Positions 8,082 through 16,639 of a stretch of DNA of 64,000 nt are shown here, piece by piece. The notes under the pieces were generated by a model. It was not told the DNA's origin. It made no database searches and saw only the letters and a program-made list of their open reading frames with translations. A program made the position numbers and the translations under genes. Source of the stretch: Streptomyces sp. (lineage in GTDB: Bacteria; Actinomycetota; Actinomycetes; Streptomycetales; Streptomycetaceae); the NCBI RefSeq assembly GCF_019510245.1, contig NZ_JAEKKT010000135.1:1-64000 (forward strand), given 5' to 3'. How positions within the stretch are numbered: the first letter of the stretch is position 1; each line of letters starts with the position of its first letter.

Positions 8082-9350
8082 TCAGAACCAGTGCAGGCAG
8101 TGCGGTGGGCGGTCGGCGCGGAAGAGGGCGTCGGCGAGGGCGGCCGCGTCCGGGTGGTGGGCTTGGACGTGTCCGGCGCGTACGAGCGTGCTCGGGGCGG
8201 TGCCGCCGAGGTAGAGGGAGCCCAGGTCGCGCACGTCCAGGGAGAGGTCGGGCCGCCGGTCCGTGGGGACGCAGTCGGCCTTGCCGTCCCGGACGGTCAG
8301 CAGGTGGCGGCCGTGTTCGCCGAAGAACGGGTCGTTGACGTCGAGGACGAGCTCGCCGTCCGTGAACCAGCCGCGCGCGGTCAGGGCACGCGGGACGTCC
8401 AGCAGCCGTACCCAGAGCCAGTCGGTGTCGCCGCTCACCTCGCCGGCCCGGAAGTCGGCGAACTGCCAGCGCAGCGGGTGGCCGGGCGGGACGTGCTTGA
8501 ACACGACCTGGGAGACCAGGTCGTGGCCGAGTACGAACCGGGCCAGGGCCGTGAAGACGGCGTCGTCGGCGGCGATGGTCTCATCGACCGTCAGCGTGCC
8601 GGACTCGATCGAGTAGCTGGCGTACCCGTCCGGGACGCCGTCGGCGCCCCGGTGGACGGCGAGGTAGCGCGGCGCCGGCGAGATCGGGGGCTGTCCCGCG
8701 CGCAACGCCCACCAGCGGTGCGGCCGGGACAGTGCGCCGGGCTGGGCGCGGCGGTACCGGTCGTACACCTCTTCCAGGATCTCGCCGCACTCGGCACGAC
8801 GCAGTACCTCGACCGCCCCGTCGTCCGGCGCCCCGTCGTCCGGGCTGTTGTCCGGGCCGCCGGCCGAGCCTGGCGCCGGTGCGTCGGCCCCTGCGTGCGC
8901 CCGGGGTACGGCGAGGGCGGCACGGTGACGCGGCACCGTCAGCCGCCCCGTGTACGTCGCCGGTCCGTAGCCGAACCTGCCGTAGATCGGCGCCTCGGAG
9001 GCCAGCAGCACGGAAAGGAACTCCCCGCCGGCCCGCAGGTCGGCGAGCTGGTGCCGCATCATCGCGCTGAGCACGCCCCGGCGCCGGTGCGAGGGCAGGA
9101 CGCCGACGGCGGTCACCCCGGCGGCCGGGACGAGGGTCCCACCGGGCAGGGTGAGCTCGAAGGCGTGCGTGGCCGCGGTGCCGACAGGCCGCCCGTCCGC
9201 CGCCACGGCGAGCAGACAGCGGTCCGTTTCCAGCGCCGACCACCAGAGCCCGCCGCCCTCGACCGGAGGTTCCGGGAAGAGCCCGAACGCGGAGTGCACC
9301 GTGTCGACGAAGACGTCGAGATCTTCGTCGGTCGTGGGACGGATCTCCAT
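8082..9350 (-). CDS. Eis-like GNAT family N-acetyltransferase
   Basis: A 422-aa protein with the layout of the Eis family: two GNAT folds plus a C-terminal sterol-carrier-like domain. The first GNAT domain starts MEIRPTTDEDLDVF and carries VTAVGVLPSHRRRGVLSAMM, the acetyl-CoA pyrophosphate loop. The end, HCLHWF, is like the C-terminal catalytic carboxylate region of Eis proteins. Eis enzymes acetylate amines, including aminoglycosides, at several positions; the substrate here is unknown. The start at 9350 is set by the domain N-terminus, since the frame stays open upstream to 9473 without homology. Confidence 0.88.
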   Translation of the reverse strand: MEIRPTTDEDLDVFVDTVHSAFGLFPEPPVEGGGLWWSALETDRCLLAVAADGRPVGTAATHAFELTLPGGTLVPAAGVTAVGVLPSHRRRGVLSAMMRHQLADLRAGGEFLSVLLASEAPIYGRFGYGPATYTGRLTVPRHRAALAVPRAHAGADAPAPGSAGGPDNSPDDGAPDDGAVEVLRRAECGEILEEVYDRYRRAQPGALSRPHRWWALRAGQPPISPAPRYLAVHRGADGVPDGYASYSIESGTLTVDETIAADDAVFTALARFVLGHDLVSQVVFKHVPPGHPLRWQFADFRAGEVSGDTDWLWVRLLDVPRALTARGWFTDGELVLDVNDPFFGEHGRHLLTVRDGKADCVPTDRRPDLSLDVRDLGSLYLGGTAPSTLVRAGHVQAHHPDAAALADALFRADRPPHCLHWF

Positions 9351-9481
9351 CGTTGCCGCTGCCTCCTCGGGATACCGGCACCACGACGCATGGTGTCCGG
9401 CCACAGTGCAGCGCCGACCCGTGGTCGGGGCAAGCGAATTACGGCCGGTGTCGCCGCCGATCGTGTCGAGCACGACGTCGA

Positions 9482-9743
9482 CGCAAGATGCTCACCCAGA
9501 CCCTCCGACGGCTCCAGGCACACGGACTCATCCGCCGCCACGCCTACGCCGAGGCGCCGCCCCGCGTCGAGTACGAACTCACCCCGCTCAGCGCGACGCT
9601 GATCGATCCGATCCACGTGCCGACCGAGTGGGCGAGGGCGAACGGCGACGCAGTACTCGATGCCCTCGACACCGATCCCGAGCCGGTCGCCCATCGCGAC
9701 CGAGACCCCCGCGAGGGCACCGGCAGGGGCTCGGAGCAACTGT
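9482..9743 (+). pseudogene. HxlR-type regulator, 5'-truncated remnant
   Basis: The + frame reads KMLTQTLRRLQAHGLIRR, then PPRVEYELTPLSATL and VPTEWARAN, which is the second half of the winged-helix domain of HxlR regulators, including the wing. The first ~45 residues (recognition-helix region and start) are missing: upstream is the leader of the Eis-like gene. No stop lies in the expected place, and the frame runs into the convergent PLP enzyme gene. It is therefore a truncated, non-functional copy. Confidence 0.75.
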
Positions 9744-10723
9744 CAGGGCCTGCGGAACGGACCTGCACCGACCCAGCGGTGATAGGCGGCCATGTCGACG
9801 TTGCTGCCGCACACGATGGTGACCACGTGCCGGCCGACGAAGCGGTCGCGGTTCTCCAGGATCGCCGCGACGCCGAGCGCGGCTGACGGTTCGACGACGA
9901 GACCGGCGTGGTCGAGCAGCATTCGCATACCGGCGATGATCGAGGTCTCCCGGACCAGGACGGCGTCGTCAGCGACCAGGAGGAGGTCGTCCAGGACGGC
10001 CGGGATCGGATGCCGGCCGGCGACGCCGTCGGCGATGGTGTCGGTCGAGTCGGTGGTGACGACGCGCCGCCGGTGCCACGAGCGTGTCAGCGCCGGCGCG
10101 CCCAGCGGCTGGACACAGATCACCTCCACATCGGGTGCGAAGGCCTTCAGTACATGTCCTACGCCGGTTGCCAGCGCCCCGCCGCCCAGGGCGATCAGGA
10201 CGGCGTCGACCGACGGCGCGGCGTCAACGAGTTCCAGGCCTATGGTTGCCGCGCCCTCGCAGGTCTCGATGTCCAGACTGTCCTCGACCAGCCGGATGCC
10301 GTCGCGGCGCGCGAGGGCCGCCGCCCGCTCGCGAGCCGTCTCGTGGTCGCCGTCCACCAGCTCCAGCCTGGCGCCCAGCGCGCGGATGCGATCGAGCTTG
10401 GCCACTGTCGCAAAGCGGGATGCGACCACGGTGACGTCGAGCCCCCGGCCGCGACCCGACCAGGCGAGGGCCTGGCCGAGGTTGCCCGCGCTGGCGCACA
10501 CCACGGCCGGCGATCCTTGCTCGGCGAGCAGGGCTGCGACGACCTCGGTGCCCCGGGCCTTGAAGCTGCGGACCGGGTTCGCCGTCTCGAGCTTGATGCT
10601 CACCGTGCACCCGAGACCGGGTTCCAGCGCCTCGCAGCGGTAGAGCGGAGTATCGAGGAACATCGGGTCGATCACCCGGCGAGCCGCCCGGATCCGAGCA
10701 GTGTCGAGGCGCGTCTCCCGCAT
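9743..10723 (-). CDS. PLP-dependent threonine/serine dehydratase-like enzyme
   Basis: A fold-type II PLP enzyme of 326 aa. The Schiff-base lysine lies in VRSFKARG, the substrate loop is CASAGNLGQAL, and the phosphate-binding glycine loop is ALGGGALATG. This is the pattern of threonine dehydratase, serine dehydratase/racemase and related beta-eliminases. It lacks the C-terminal ACT-like extension found in the IlvA copy at 22604, so it is probably a catabolic or racemase-type enzyme without feedback control. The start at 10723 is the only good in-frame ATG. Confidence 0.88.
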   Translation of the reverse strand: MRETRLDTARIRAARRVIDPMFLDTPLYRCEALEPGLGCTVSIKLETANPVRSFKARGTEVVAALLAEQGSPAVVCASAGNLGQALAWSGRGRGLDVTVVASRFATVAKLDRIRALGARLELVDGDHETARERAAALARRDGIRLVEDSLDIETCEGAATIGLELVDAAPSVDAVLIALGGGALATGVGHVLKAFAPDVEVICVQPLGAPALTRSWHRRRVVTTDSTDTIADGVAGRHPIPAVLDDLLLVADDAVLVRETSIIAGMRMLLDHAGLVVEPSAALGVAAILENRDRFVGRHVVTIVCGSNVDMAAYHRWVGAGPFRRP

Positions 10724-10775
10724 GGCACAGCAGCGTAGCGCCGCGGCTCGCCGCGAGTTGAGCCCAGTTCAGCAC

Positions 10776-11450
10776 TCAGGCTTCAGCACTGCTACTGCGG
10801 CTACGGCCGGCTCGGCGTGTCCACAGCGACAGGTCACTGCTGGTCGCTATGGCAAGGGTCTGCCCCGAGGGCGAGAAGCCGACGGCACGCAGTTCGGAGT
10901 AGTTGGAGTGGAAGATGTGCCACCACCGCTCACCGTATGGACCGGAGTGGGGGAGTCCGCTGCCACGGGAGAGCAGGACACGCTCGTTGGGCCAGGCCGG
11001 GGCGACGACCTCCAGACGCCAGCCCCCCGCAGTCGTGGTGTGCAGTCCTCCCCCGTAGAGCCCGGCGATGCGCACTCTGCTTCCGGTAACCGGTCCCAGA
11101 CCAGGACACGACAGATCGGCGTCTGAGTCAGGAGCGCTGTCCTCGGGAGCGGGGTCGCGGTCCCGGGCAGTCTTCTCCCCCGTGACGGCGTCGAAGAGGC
11201 CGTGACCGTCGTGCGAGACGACCATCACCAAATCGTCCCCGGTGTCCGGATGCGACGCGAAACCGATCCCGAGCAGTCCGCCGACAGGGGCGTAGGCGAT
11301 GCGCTGCCAGGGCTCGGGCGCCGGCACCACGGGGGCCGCGAGGAGCCTTTTCCGCATTGCTTGCTGGTACGCGGAAAGTTCCGGCTCCCGGTCCGGCTGC
11401 TCGACCAGAGATTGCTTCTTCGTCCGCTTCCTCACGCAGCCATGATTCAC
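10776..11450 (-). CDS. Conserved hypothetical protein
   Basis: A 224-aa soluble protein that I do not recognise by family. It has a basic N-terminus (RKRTKK), then strands such as VGGLLGIGFASHPDTGDDL and MVVSHDGHGLFDAVTGEK. Near the end, AVGFSPSGQTLAIATSSDLSLW resembles a WD40/beta-propeller blade. No signal peptide or membrane segment. GTG 11450 is the longest start; GTG 11435 is the alternative, and neither has a clear ribosome-binding site. Transcribed toward the dehydratase gene, 52 bp away. Confidence 0.6.
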   Translation of the reverse strand: MNHGCVRKRTKKQSLVEQPDREPELSAYQQAMRKRLLAAPVVPAPEPWQRIAYAPVGGLLGIGFASHPDTGDDLVMVVSHDGHGLFDAVTGEKTARDRDPAPEDSAPDSDADLSCPGLGPVTGSRVRIAGLYGGGLHTTTAGGWRLEVVAPAWPNERVLLSRGSGLPHSGPYGERWWHIFHSNYSELRAVGFSPSGQTLAIATSSDLSLWTRRAGRSRSSSAEA

Positions 11451-12011
11451 GCTTCGGCGGCCCAGCCGCGCTCATAGACCTTTCGCCCAGCCGCCCACGC
11501 GGGGACCGTGCAACGTTGGCTCGATCCGCGCCCGGCCAGGGCGGGCCGAACAGTGGGCAGACGCATCCCGAACGCGGAGCAGGAAACGCGGGACGCGCGC
11601 GGCGAGCGGGATCCGCTCGTGACCCAACAGGGCGTCCGGCGTATGAGAGTCCTTCATGCGCCGGTGAACAACCCCAGCCCTCGCAGACGGCGCTGTCGGC
11701 GCCTCTCGTGCAGTGCCATGAGTCCGAGAGCGTGTCCTGTGCACGCGCCGGCGAGTGTTCCCTGCCCAGGGAACGGTCCGGCGGCGCGGAAACCGCGCAC
11801 TGGTCTGCGTGTTTTCTCCGGCCCGGCCGAGTGGCAGGCGGTCGTCGATCACCGAGTCGACGGCGGCGACGGGCCGACATTCAGGGCGACTTTCGGTTGC
11901 CAGGCAACCTGAGCCGACTTCTTACCCTTTTCACAGATGGCACACAAGCACCTCCTCCCGTGCCTGCAAGACGTGCACGACTCGTCCCGACCAGACGCAG
12001 AAAGAGCACCC
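11451..12011. other. Intergenic region upstream of the lysyl oxidase gene
   Basis: About 560 bp without a gene I can support. Open frames here are GC-driven shadows without a start site or protein-like composition. The right-hand 120 bp becomes less GC-rich and holds the perfect palindrome listed at 11895-11909, so it is probably the promoter region of the lysyl oxidase gene. Confidence 0.5.
11895..11909. promoter_or_regulatory. Perfect 15-bp palindrome upstream of lysyl oxidase
   Basis: GGTTGCC-A-GGCAACC, a perfect 7-1-7 inverted repeat, about 100 bp before the lysyl oxidase start. It is followed by a more AT-rich stretch (CTTCTTACCCTTTTCACAG) that could be the core promoter. A dimeric repressor operator is the natural reading; the regulator is not identifiable from the window. 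Confidence 0.45.
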
Positions 12012-13532
12012 ATGACCAGACACCACCCCAATGCCTTACGGCGTTCGGCGGTCATCGCCGCTGCCGCCCTCACCGTCGGCGCCGCCGGAACCCTCGCCGC
12101 GCCCGGCGCGGGAGCGGCGACACCGGCGGGCACGCCGAAGCTCGAACTGATCGCCGCCACCCCCGCGGTGACCGTCGACCGATGGGAGGGCGAGCCGGGG
12201 GTCTACCTGGACCTCGGCACTTACATCACGGTCGACGGGGGACCGTTCGAGCTTCGGGTGACGCGCAAGTCCTACAACGACCCCGTCGTCGCGTCGCAGG
12301 TGATCCACTCCGGCGGCCGGACGGTCACCAAGACCCTGCCGAAGGGCCTGGTGAACGACTTCTCGGGCCTGCCGGGCTTCCTCAAGGTCAGCATCAGCGA
12401 CGCGTCGGGCGCGAAGAAGGTCGACACCACGCAGTCGTTCTGCCCGAACAACCGGGCGGGCCGGATCCGGCCGGATGCCCCGGCCACCTCGAAGTACCCC
12501 GACGGTTGCTCCGACAACCCGTTCGCGCTCGGTGGTGTGTGGGGTGTCGAGAAGGGCTGGGCGGCCGCCACATCCCAGGGCTTCCGTGGCGACGACGTGG
12601 TCGACCTGCCGGTCGGCGTCTACACCGCGAAGGTGTCGGTGGCGAAGAAGTATCGTGACCTGTTCGGAATACCGAACAAGACGCAGACCATCAAGGTGAC
12701 GGTCCGCCAGCAGGACTCCGGCGGCGGCGAGGGCCTGGCCGGCGCCAAGCGCGGGCTGAAGAACGCGTCGAAGAGCCCGAAGCCGGCCGCCAGGCGTCCG
12801 GTCGGCAAGCCGGCCGTCGCCGCCGACATGCCCAAGCCCGACCTGCGCGCCCTCCCCGCGTACGGCATCGCGATCACCGACGGCGCCGAGGGCGGAGCGG
12901 GTGCCGTCGCCGGCAAGGACTACCTCGCATTCAGCGCCACCGTCTGGAACGGTGGCCCCTCGCCGCTGGTCGTGGACGGGTTCCGCAAGCCCGGCGCGGA
13001 GAAGATGGACGCGTACCAGTACTTCTACGACGCCAAGGGCAAGCAGGTCGGGTACACACCCACCGGCACCATGGAGTGGGACCCGCGGGAGGGCCACCAG
13101 CACTGGCACTTCAGCGACTTCGCCAGCTACCGGCTGCTCGGCGCGGACAAGAAGGAGATCGTCCGCAGCGGCAAGGAGGCGTTCTGTCTGGCCAACACCG
13201 ACGCCATCGACTACACGGTGAAGAACGCCAACTGGCACCCGTACAACACCGACCTCGCCACCGCCTGCGGTGAGGAAACCGCCGTCTCGGTGCGCGAGGT
13301 GCTCGACGTCGGCAACGGCGACACCTACAGCCAGTACCGCCCCGGCCAGTCCTTCGACGTCACGGACCTGCCGAACGGCACCTACTACATCCAGGTCATC
13401 GCCAACCCCGACAAGCGGCTCAAGGAGCAGAGCACGGCCAACAACGTCACCTACCGCAAGGTCGTCCTCGGCGGCACGCCGGGCGCCCGCACGGTGACCG
13501 TGCCGAAGTACGGCCTCATCGACGCTCCCTGA
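12012..13532 (+). CDS. Secreted lysyl oxidase family protein
   Basis: A 506-aa exported protein with a Sec signal peptide (RRSAVIAAAALTVGAAG, cleavage near GAGAA). The C-terminal third is a lysyl oxidase domain with the copper-binding cluster EGHQHWHFSDFASYRL, and later HPYNTD and LPNGTYYIQV. Lysyl oxidases oxidise amines to aldehydes through copper and a lysine-tyrosylquinone. The N-terminal ~270 residues form a separate beta-rich region followed by a Lys/Pro linker. In Streptomyces, a smaller lysyl oxidase (LoxA) has been described; this one is larger. ATG 12012 is chosen because the signal peptide begins there. Confidence 0.88.
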   Translation: MTRHHPNALRRSAVIAAAALTVGAAGTLAAPGAGAATPAGTPKLELIAATPAVTVDRWEGEPGVYLDLGTYITVDGGPFELRVTRKSYNDPVVASQVIHSGGRTVTKTLPKGLVNDFSGLPGFLKVSISDASGAKKVDTTQSFCPNNRAGRIRPDAPATSKYPDGCSDNPFALGGVWGVEKGWAAATSQGFRGDDVVDLPVGVYTAKVSVAKKYRDLFGIPNKTQTIKVTVRQQDSGGGEGLAGAKRGLKNASKSPKPAARRPVGKPAVAADMPKPDLRALPAYGIAITDGAEGGAGAVAGKDYLAFSATVWNGGPSPLVVDGFRKPGAEKMDAYQYFYDAKGKQVGYTPTGTMEWDPREGHQHWHFSDFASYRLLGADKKEIVRSGKEAFCLANTDAIDYTVKNANWHPYNTDLATACGEETAVSVREVLDVGNGDTYSQYRPGQSFDVTDLPNGTYYIQVIANPDKRLKEQSTANNVTYRKVVLGGTPGARTVTVPKYGLIDAP

Positions 13533-13538
13533 TCACCT

Positions 13539-13574
13539 GGCGGCGGGCGGGGGCAGACGCCTCCGCCCGCCGCC
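13539..13574 (+). terminator. Strong hairpin terminator after lysyl oxidase
   Basis: GGCGGCGGGCGG and CCGCCCGCCGCC form a perfect 12-bp stem around a 12-nt loop that can itself pair (GGC/GCC). It starts 7 bp after the lysyl oxidase stop codon. There is no T-run, as is common for Streptomyces terminators. Confidence 0.75.
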
Positions 13575-13575
13575 C

Positions 13576-14175
13576 TGCACCCTTGAGCGCGAGCGCCCGC
13601 AGGGCAGGGGCGACCTGTGTGCGCATCATGGAGGCGAACACCTCATGCTGTCCAACGAGGCGTCCCTGTGGGCCCCGCCGCATCCTGGTCGCCGACGTAC
13701 CCGGGATCACGACTTCCGGATTCACCACGGACGGGGTCTGGAGGGGACGCTGCTCTGGGCCGAGGGGACTTACGAGCCGAACACCTGCAGTCTGCGGGGC
13801 ACATACCCCCTCAAGTGGGAGACCTACTCCGAGCAGAGCGGAGCAGGCGGAGAGTTCCGCTACCTGGCGGTGTTCGTCGGTTCGTCGGCAGGCGGAGCCG
13901 ACGACGCCACGGGTACGTAGCTGGTTCGAGGATGACTCTGCGAAGCACAACGAGTGGTCGCGGAAGCGTTTCGCGGTCCGTCGCGTTCCGCGTCACGGTC
14001 CTGTAGCAGCAGTCCGAGGAACCGGAAGAGGGCATGGACCGCCGTCTGGTTCTGTTCATCGTCCGATGACGCGGCTGCCGTAGGAGCCGTCCAGGCTGTA
14101 CGCCGGGCCGTGTCCTGATCAGCTCCAGATGTTCCCCGGAGCTGAAGTCACCAGCGCGACGAGCGCTTGACACGG
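13576..14175. other. Intergenic region with no supported gene
   Basis: Several overlapping frames are open on both strands but none has a convincing start plus protein-like composition. The + frame ending at 13920 (GTYEPNTCSLRGTYPLKWETY near its middle) looks the most protein-like and may be a decayed gene, but I cannot name a family. Together with the msrA remnant at its right edge, the region looks like a gene graveyard. Confidence 0.4.
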
Positions 14176-14350
14176 TCATCGGCAAGGGAATCGGTCATCC
14201 GCGGGAACCGGAGGTGGCCCCGTCGGGCAAGACGCGCCCTGGTTGGTCCCGAACGGGTCAATTGGCTTGACCCCCGTCCCGGCCACCCCGCAGTAGCCCG
14301 CCGGGTTCTTGTCGAGGTACTGCTGGTGCCGCTTGGGGAACCGGTGCTGC
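14176..14350 (-). pseudogene. MsrA C-terminal remnant
   Basis: Reading leftward from about 14345, the frame gives RHQQYLDKNPAGYCGVAGTGV, the conserved C-terminus of the GYCG class of MsrA. The final SCPTG follows after an extra dozen residues (KPIDPFGTNQGA), as if a short insertion lies between GTGV and SCP. The N-terminal catalytic GCFWG half is absent. This is a different MsrA subtype from the intact gene at 14-526. Confidence 0.7.
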
Positions 14351-14578
14351 CACAGTGCGGACAGACGGATCAGGCTGTCATCCCCGTAGATGGGCAAGGA
14401 ATGCGTCCTCAACGGGACAGGCGTGTTCCTGGGGCAGCAGTCGGTCGGACGAGTCCAGGTCACTTCGTCGCACAGCCGTGATCCATACCGCAGCGGTTTC
14501 GCCCGACACAGTTCCAGCAGCCGGGCAACGGCCCGGAGGGCTGGTGGTGCCGGGGCGCACTCACACCGAGCAGAGACA

Positions 14579-15244
14579 TCACATGGCTTCCGTAGTTGCG
14601 CCACCCGCGGCGAGGCCGGTCGCGGTGGCCTGGAGCAGCCGGGTCAGGCGCGGCTCGAAGTCGGCAGCGAAGTGCCCCCAGCGCGGGTGCCGGGTGTACA
14701 GCTCGGCGAGGGTAGGGGTGGGGTGGGAGACCTGCCAGAGGTACGCGGTCTGCCCCAGCGCGACGGTGGTGAGGTCGCGGACCGCGTCTGCGGACATCGT
14801 GCCCGAGGCGGTCAGGGCGTCGATGATGGCGTCGTGCGCGGCGGAGGCGTTCGTCTTGTACCGGTAAGCGCGGTCGGTGCCTACGTCGCCCTCGAGACTG
14901 AGTGGCACATGGATGAGCAGGTCGCAGAAGAGCGGCTGTGCGGTGAGGGTGGCGGCCACCGCGGCGGCGGTGTCGGCCGGGGTGAGGTCTCGAACGCCGG
15001 CCAGGCGGGCGGTGAGCGTTTCCCGCCACTGCTCCCAGCCGCGTTCGGCTAGTTCGAGCAGCAATTCCTCCCTGCTGTCGAAGTAGCGGCGGATGGCGGA
15101 GGGGTGCAACCCGGCGGCCCGGGCGGCGGCGGCCAGCGTCAGGTGGCGAACCCCGCCCAGGTCGGCCGCCAGCGATCGTGCGGCGTTGAGCAGATCCTCC
15201 GCACGTGAACGTTTCGCTTCAGCGGAGCGTGCGCGGGATTGCAT
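14579..15244 (-). CDS. TetR/AcrR family transcriptional regulator
   Basis: A 221-aa dimeric repressor. The N-terminal HTH reads LTLAAAARAAGLHPSAIRRYFDSREELLLEL, the TetR recognition helix with the conserved YF. The C-terminal ligand-binding domain is all-helical, with YLWQVSHPTPTLAELY. ATG 15244 starts the DNA-binding domain cleanly; an upstream in-frame start at 15268 would lie inside the first operator. Immediately upstream are two closely related perfect palindromes, so it is very likely autoregulated. The ligand and target genes are unknown, and the gene on the other side of the operators is convergent, not divergent. Confidence 0.9.
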   Translation of the reverse strand: MQSRARSAEAKRSRAEDLLNAARSLAADLGGVRHLTLAAAARAAGLHPSAIRRYFDSREELLLELAERGWEQWRETLTARLAGVRDLTPADTAAAVAATLTAQPLFCDLLIHVPLSLEGDVGTDRAYRYKTNASAAHDAIIDALTASGTMSADAVRDLTTVALGQTAYLWQVSHPTPTLAELYTRHPRWGHFAADFEPRLTRLLQATATGLAAGGATTEAM

Positions 15245-15255
15245 GCGACCGAGCG

Positions 15256-15276
15256 TAACGCACATCACGTGCGTTA
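15256..15276. promoter_or_regulatory. TetR operator 1
   Basis: TAACGCAC-ATCAC-GTGCGTTA, a perfect 8-5-8 inverted repeat 12 bp upstream of the TetR start codon. It shares the half-site TAACGCA and the same spacing with operator 2, 48 bp away centre to centre. Confidence 0.8.
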
Positions 15277-15303
15277 TCCCGGGTGCCCGGGTTACCGTAG
15301 ATA

Positions 15304-15324
15304 TAACGCAAGCTGATTGCGTTA
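15304..15324. promoter_or_regulatory. TetR operator 2
   Basis: TAACGCAA-GCTGA-TTGCGTTA, a second perfect 8-5-8 inverted repeat with the same half-site as operator 1. Between the two lies CCCGGG-TG-CCCGGG, which may pair locally. The AT-rich ATATAA next to this site could belong to a promoter on either strand. Confidence 0.8.
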
Positions 15325-15382
15325 CAGACTTTTCCGTCCAGCGGTGTTCAGGCTGTTCGTGGCCCGACGGTGCAGTGCGGCG

Positions 15383-16180
15383 TCAGCTGCGTCGCTGCCA
15401 CCAGCGCCGCTTCTGCTCGCCTGCCCGAGGACCGGTTCCGGCCCCATCAGGGGCTGACGTGCTGTGCGGCGGGAAGGCTTTCAAGGCGGAGCGGATGCGG
15501 TCGAAGGCGGCAATGGTGTGGTGGTCGCCGGCGGGGAGTGCCACTCCGACGCACACCAGCTTGAAACTGTCCTCGCCGAGGGGTGCGCCGATGAACACCG
15601 GTGCGCCCACACACCCTTGCGGCAGGTCTCCGATCCACCGGATGCCGCCGTCGCCTGAGCGTACGATCCGGCCGATCACGACAGCCTGCTCTCGGGAACC
15701 GTCCCCGTCGTTGACGTGACCCAGCAGGTAGGCCGCGACCGGCGACTCACCGAGGGAGGCAATGTCCTCTTCCGTGGCGGCGATGCCGTCGGTGATCTCG
15801 TCGGTCGTCCAGTGCCAGCCCTTGCGGGCGCCGTGCGCGTGCAGCCCGGTGGAGGGCATGACCGCCACCCCCACATCGCCGAGATGAGTCCACCCCTCCG
15901 CGAAGTCGAGCATCATCAGCTTCTCAGCGCTCATCACGGGTGCGCACAGTGCGGGGCGCAGAGTGAACTCAGCCAATTCGACTCGCGCCGGCTCACTGGC
16001 GGTCACGAGGTACTGCCGGATGACCTCGCCTTCGGAGGTCGTCTCCACCAGTTCGTTGAACCAGAAGGCCGTCGCGTGTTGTTCCTCTCGGTGGGCTTGC
16101 TGGAAGGGAAGCGTCGAGCGGCCGACGTGATCGACTATCGCGTCGATGATCGCACTGGAGTGGTCGGGCAGGTCAGACAT
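15383..16180 (-). CDS. Hypothetical protein, trypsin-like fold without catalytic serine
   Basis: A 265-aa protein with no signal peptide or membrane segment. The region LPQGCVGAPVFIG followed by LVCVGVAL is what one expects around the catalytic serine of trypsin-like peptidases (GxSGxPV), but the serine position is Val191. A His in GLHAHGARKG is the only candidate for the catalytic histidine. I therefore read it as a possible pseudo-protease with a binding role; this is inference. The C-terminus is basic (KRRWWQRRS). ATG 16180 is supported by the conserved N-terminus in the fragment at 3033-3161; TTG 16282 is a longer alternative. Confidence 0.6.
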   Translation of the reverse strand: MSDLPDHSSAIIDAIVDHVGRSTLPFQQAHREEQHATAFWFNELVETTSEGEVIRQYLVTASEPARVELAEFTLRPALCAPVMSAEKLMMLDFAEGWTHLGDVGVAVMPSTGLHAHGARKGWHWTTDEITDGIAATEEDIASLGESPVAAYLLGHVNDGDGSREQAVVIGRIVRSGDGGIRWIGDLPQGCVGAPVFIGAPLGEDSFKLVCVGVALPAGDHHTIAAFDRIRSALKAFPPHSTSAPDGAGTGPRAGEQKRRWWQRRS

Positions 16181-16317
16181 GGGTCGAGAGGCTAACGCAC
16201 GGTCGAAGACAGCTACCGGGAGGGATGGCACGGCCCCCCGCGCGCCCTCCGGTCCTCGCTCTTCGACGTCGGTGACGGGCAAGGGTCTGTCAACGCGGCT
16301 TGATGACCCACGTCACG

Positions 16318-16349
16318 CGGTCCCGTTTCCATGCGTGGAAACGGGACCG
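16318..16349. terminator. Long perfect hairpin in the 16.2-16.6 kb intergenic region
   Basis: CGGTCCCGTTTCCA and TGGAAACGGGACCG form a perfect 14-bp stem around a TGCG loop. It lies downstream of the M48 protease gene (minus strand) and upstream of the protease-like gene, so it is probably the terminator of the former. The remaining ~460 bp between these genes holds nothing else that I can support. Confidence 0.65.
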
Positions 16350-16639
16350 GCGAACCGCGGACACGCCAATCTCCGGGGATCGGCTTGCGGCCGGCAGATG
16401 TTGTCGGCCATTGATTTCGGAGGGGACGCGCCCCAGTCAGGTCGGCGGAAGCCGAGACTTCGTGGAGCCGGTTCGCTGCCGCACGATCCGGTCGAGAGGT
16501 GAGATCCACCGTCCTTGCCCGCTTCCCGGGCAATCCGCAGGGTCTCCTGAGTGAGGAGGCCGGCGACCCGAGCGGTACTGGGTGCCGACGTCGTTGCCCT
16601 GGCGGAAGCCCTGCGGTGGGGTACGCGCTCGCGGCCGGG

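Noticed and set aside
6597..9602. A 1001-aa open frame on the + strand
   Set aside because: Antisense shadow of the GNAT-AAA+ and Eis-like genes; low-complexity composition and no motif.
13645..13920. A 91-aa + strand gene
   Set aside because: No ribosome-binding site, no recognised homologue, and a bordering gene graveyard; described only as part of the intergenic region.
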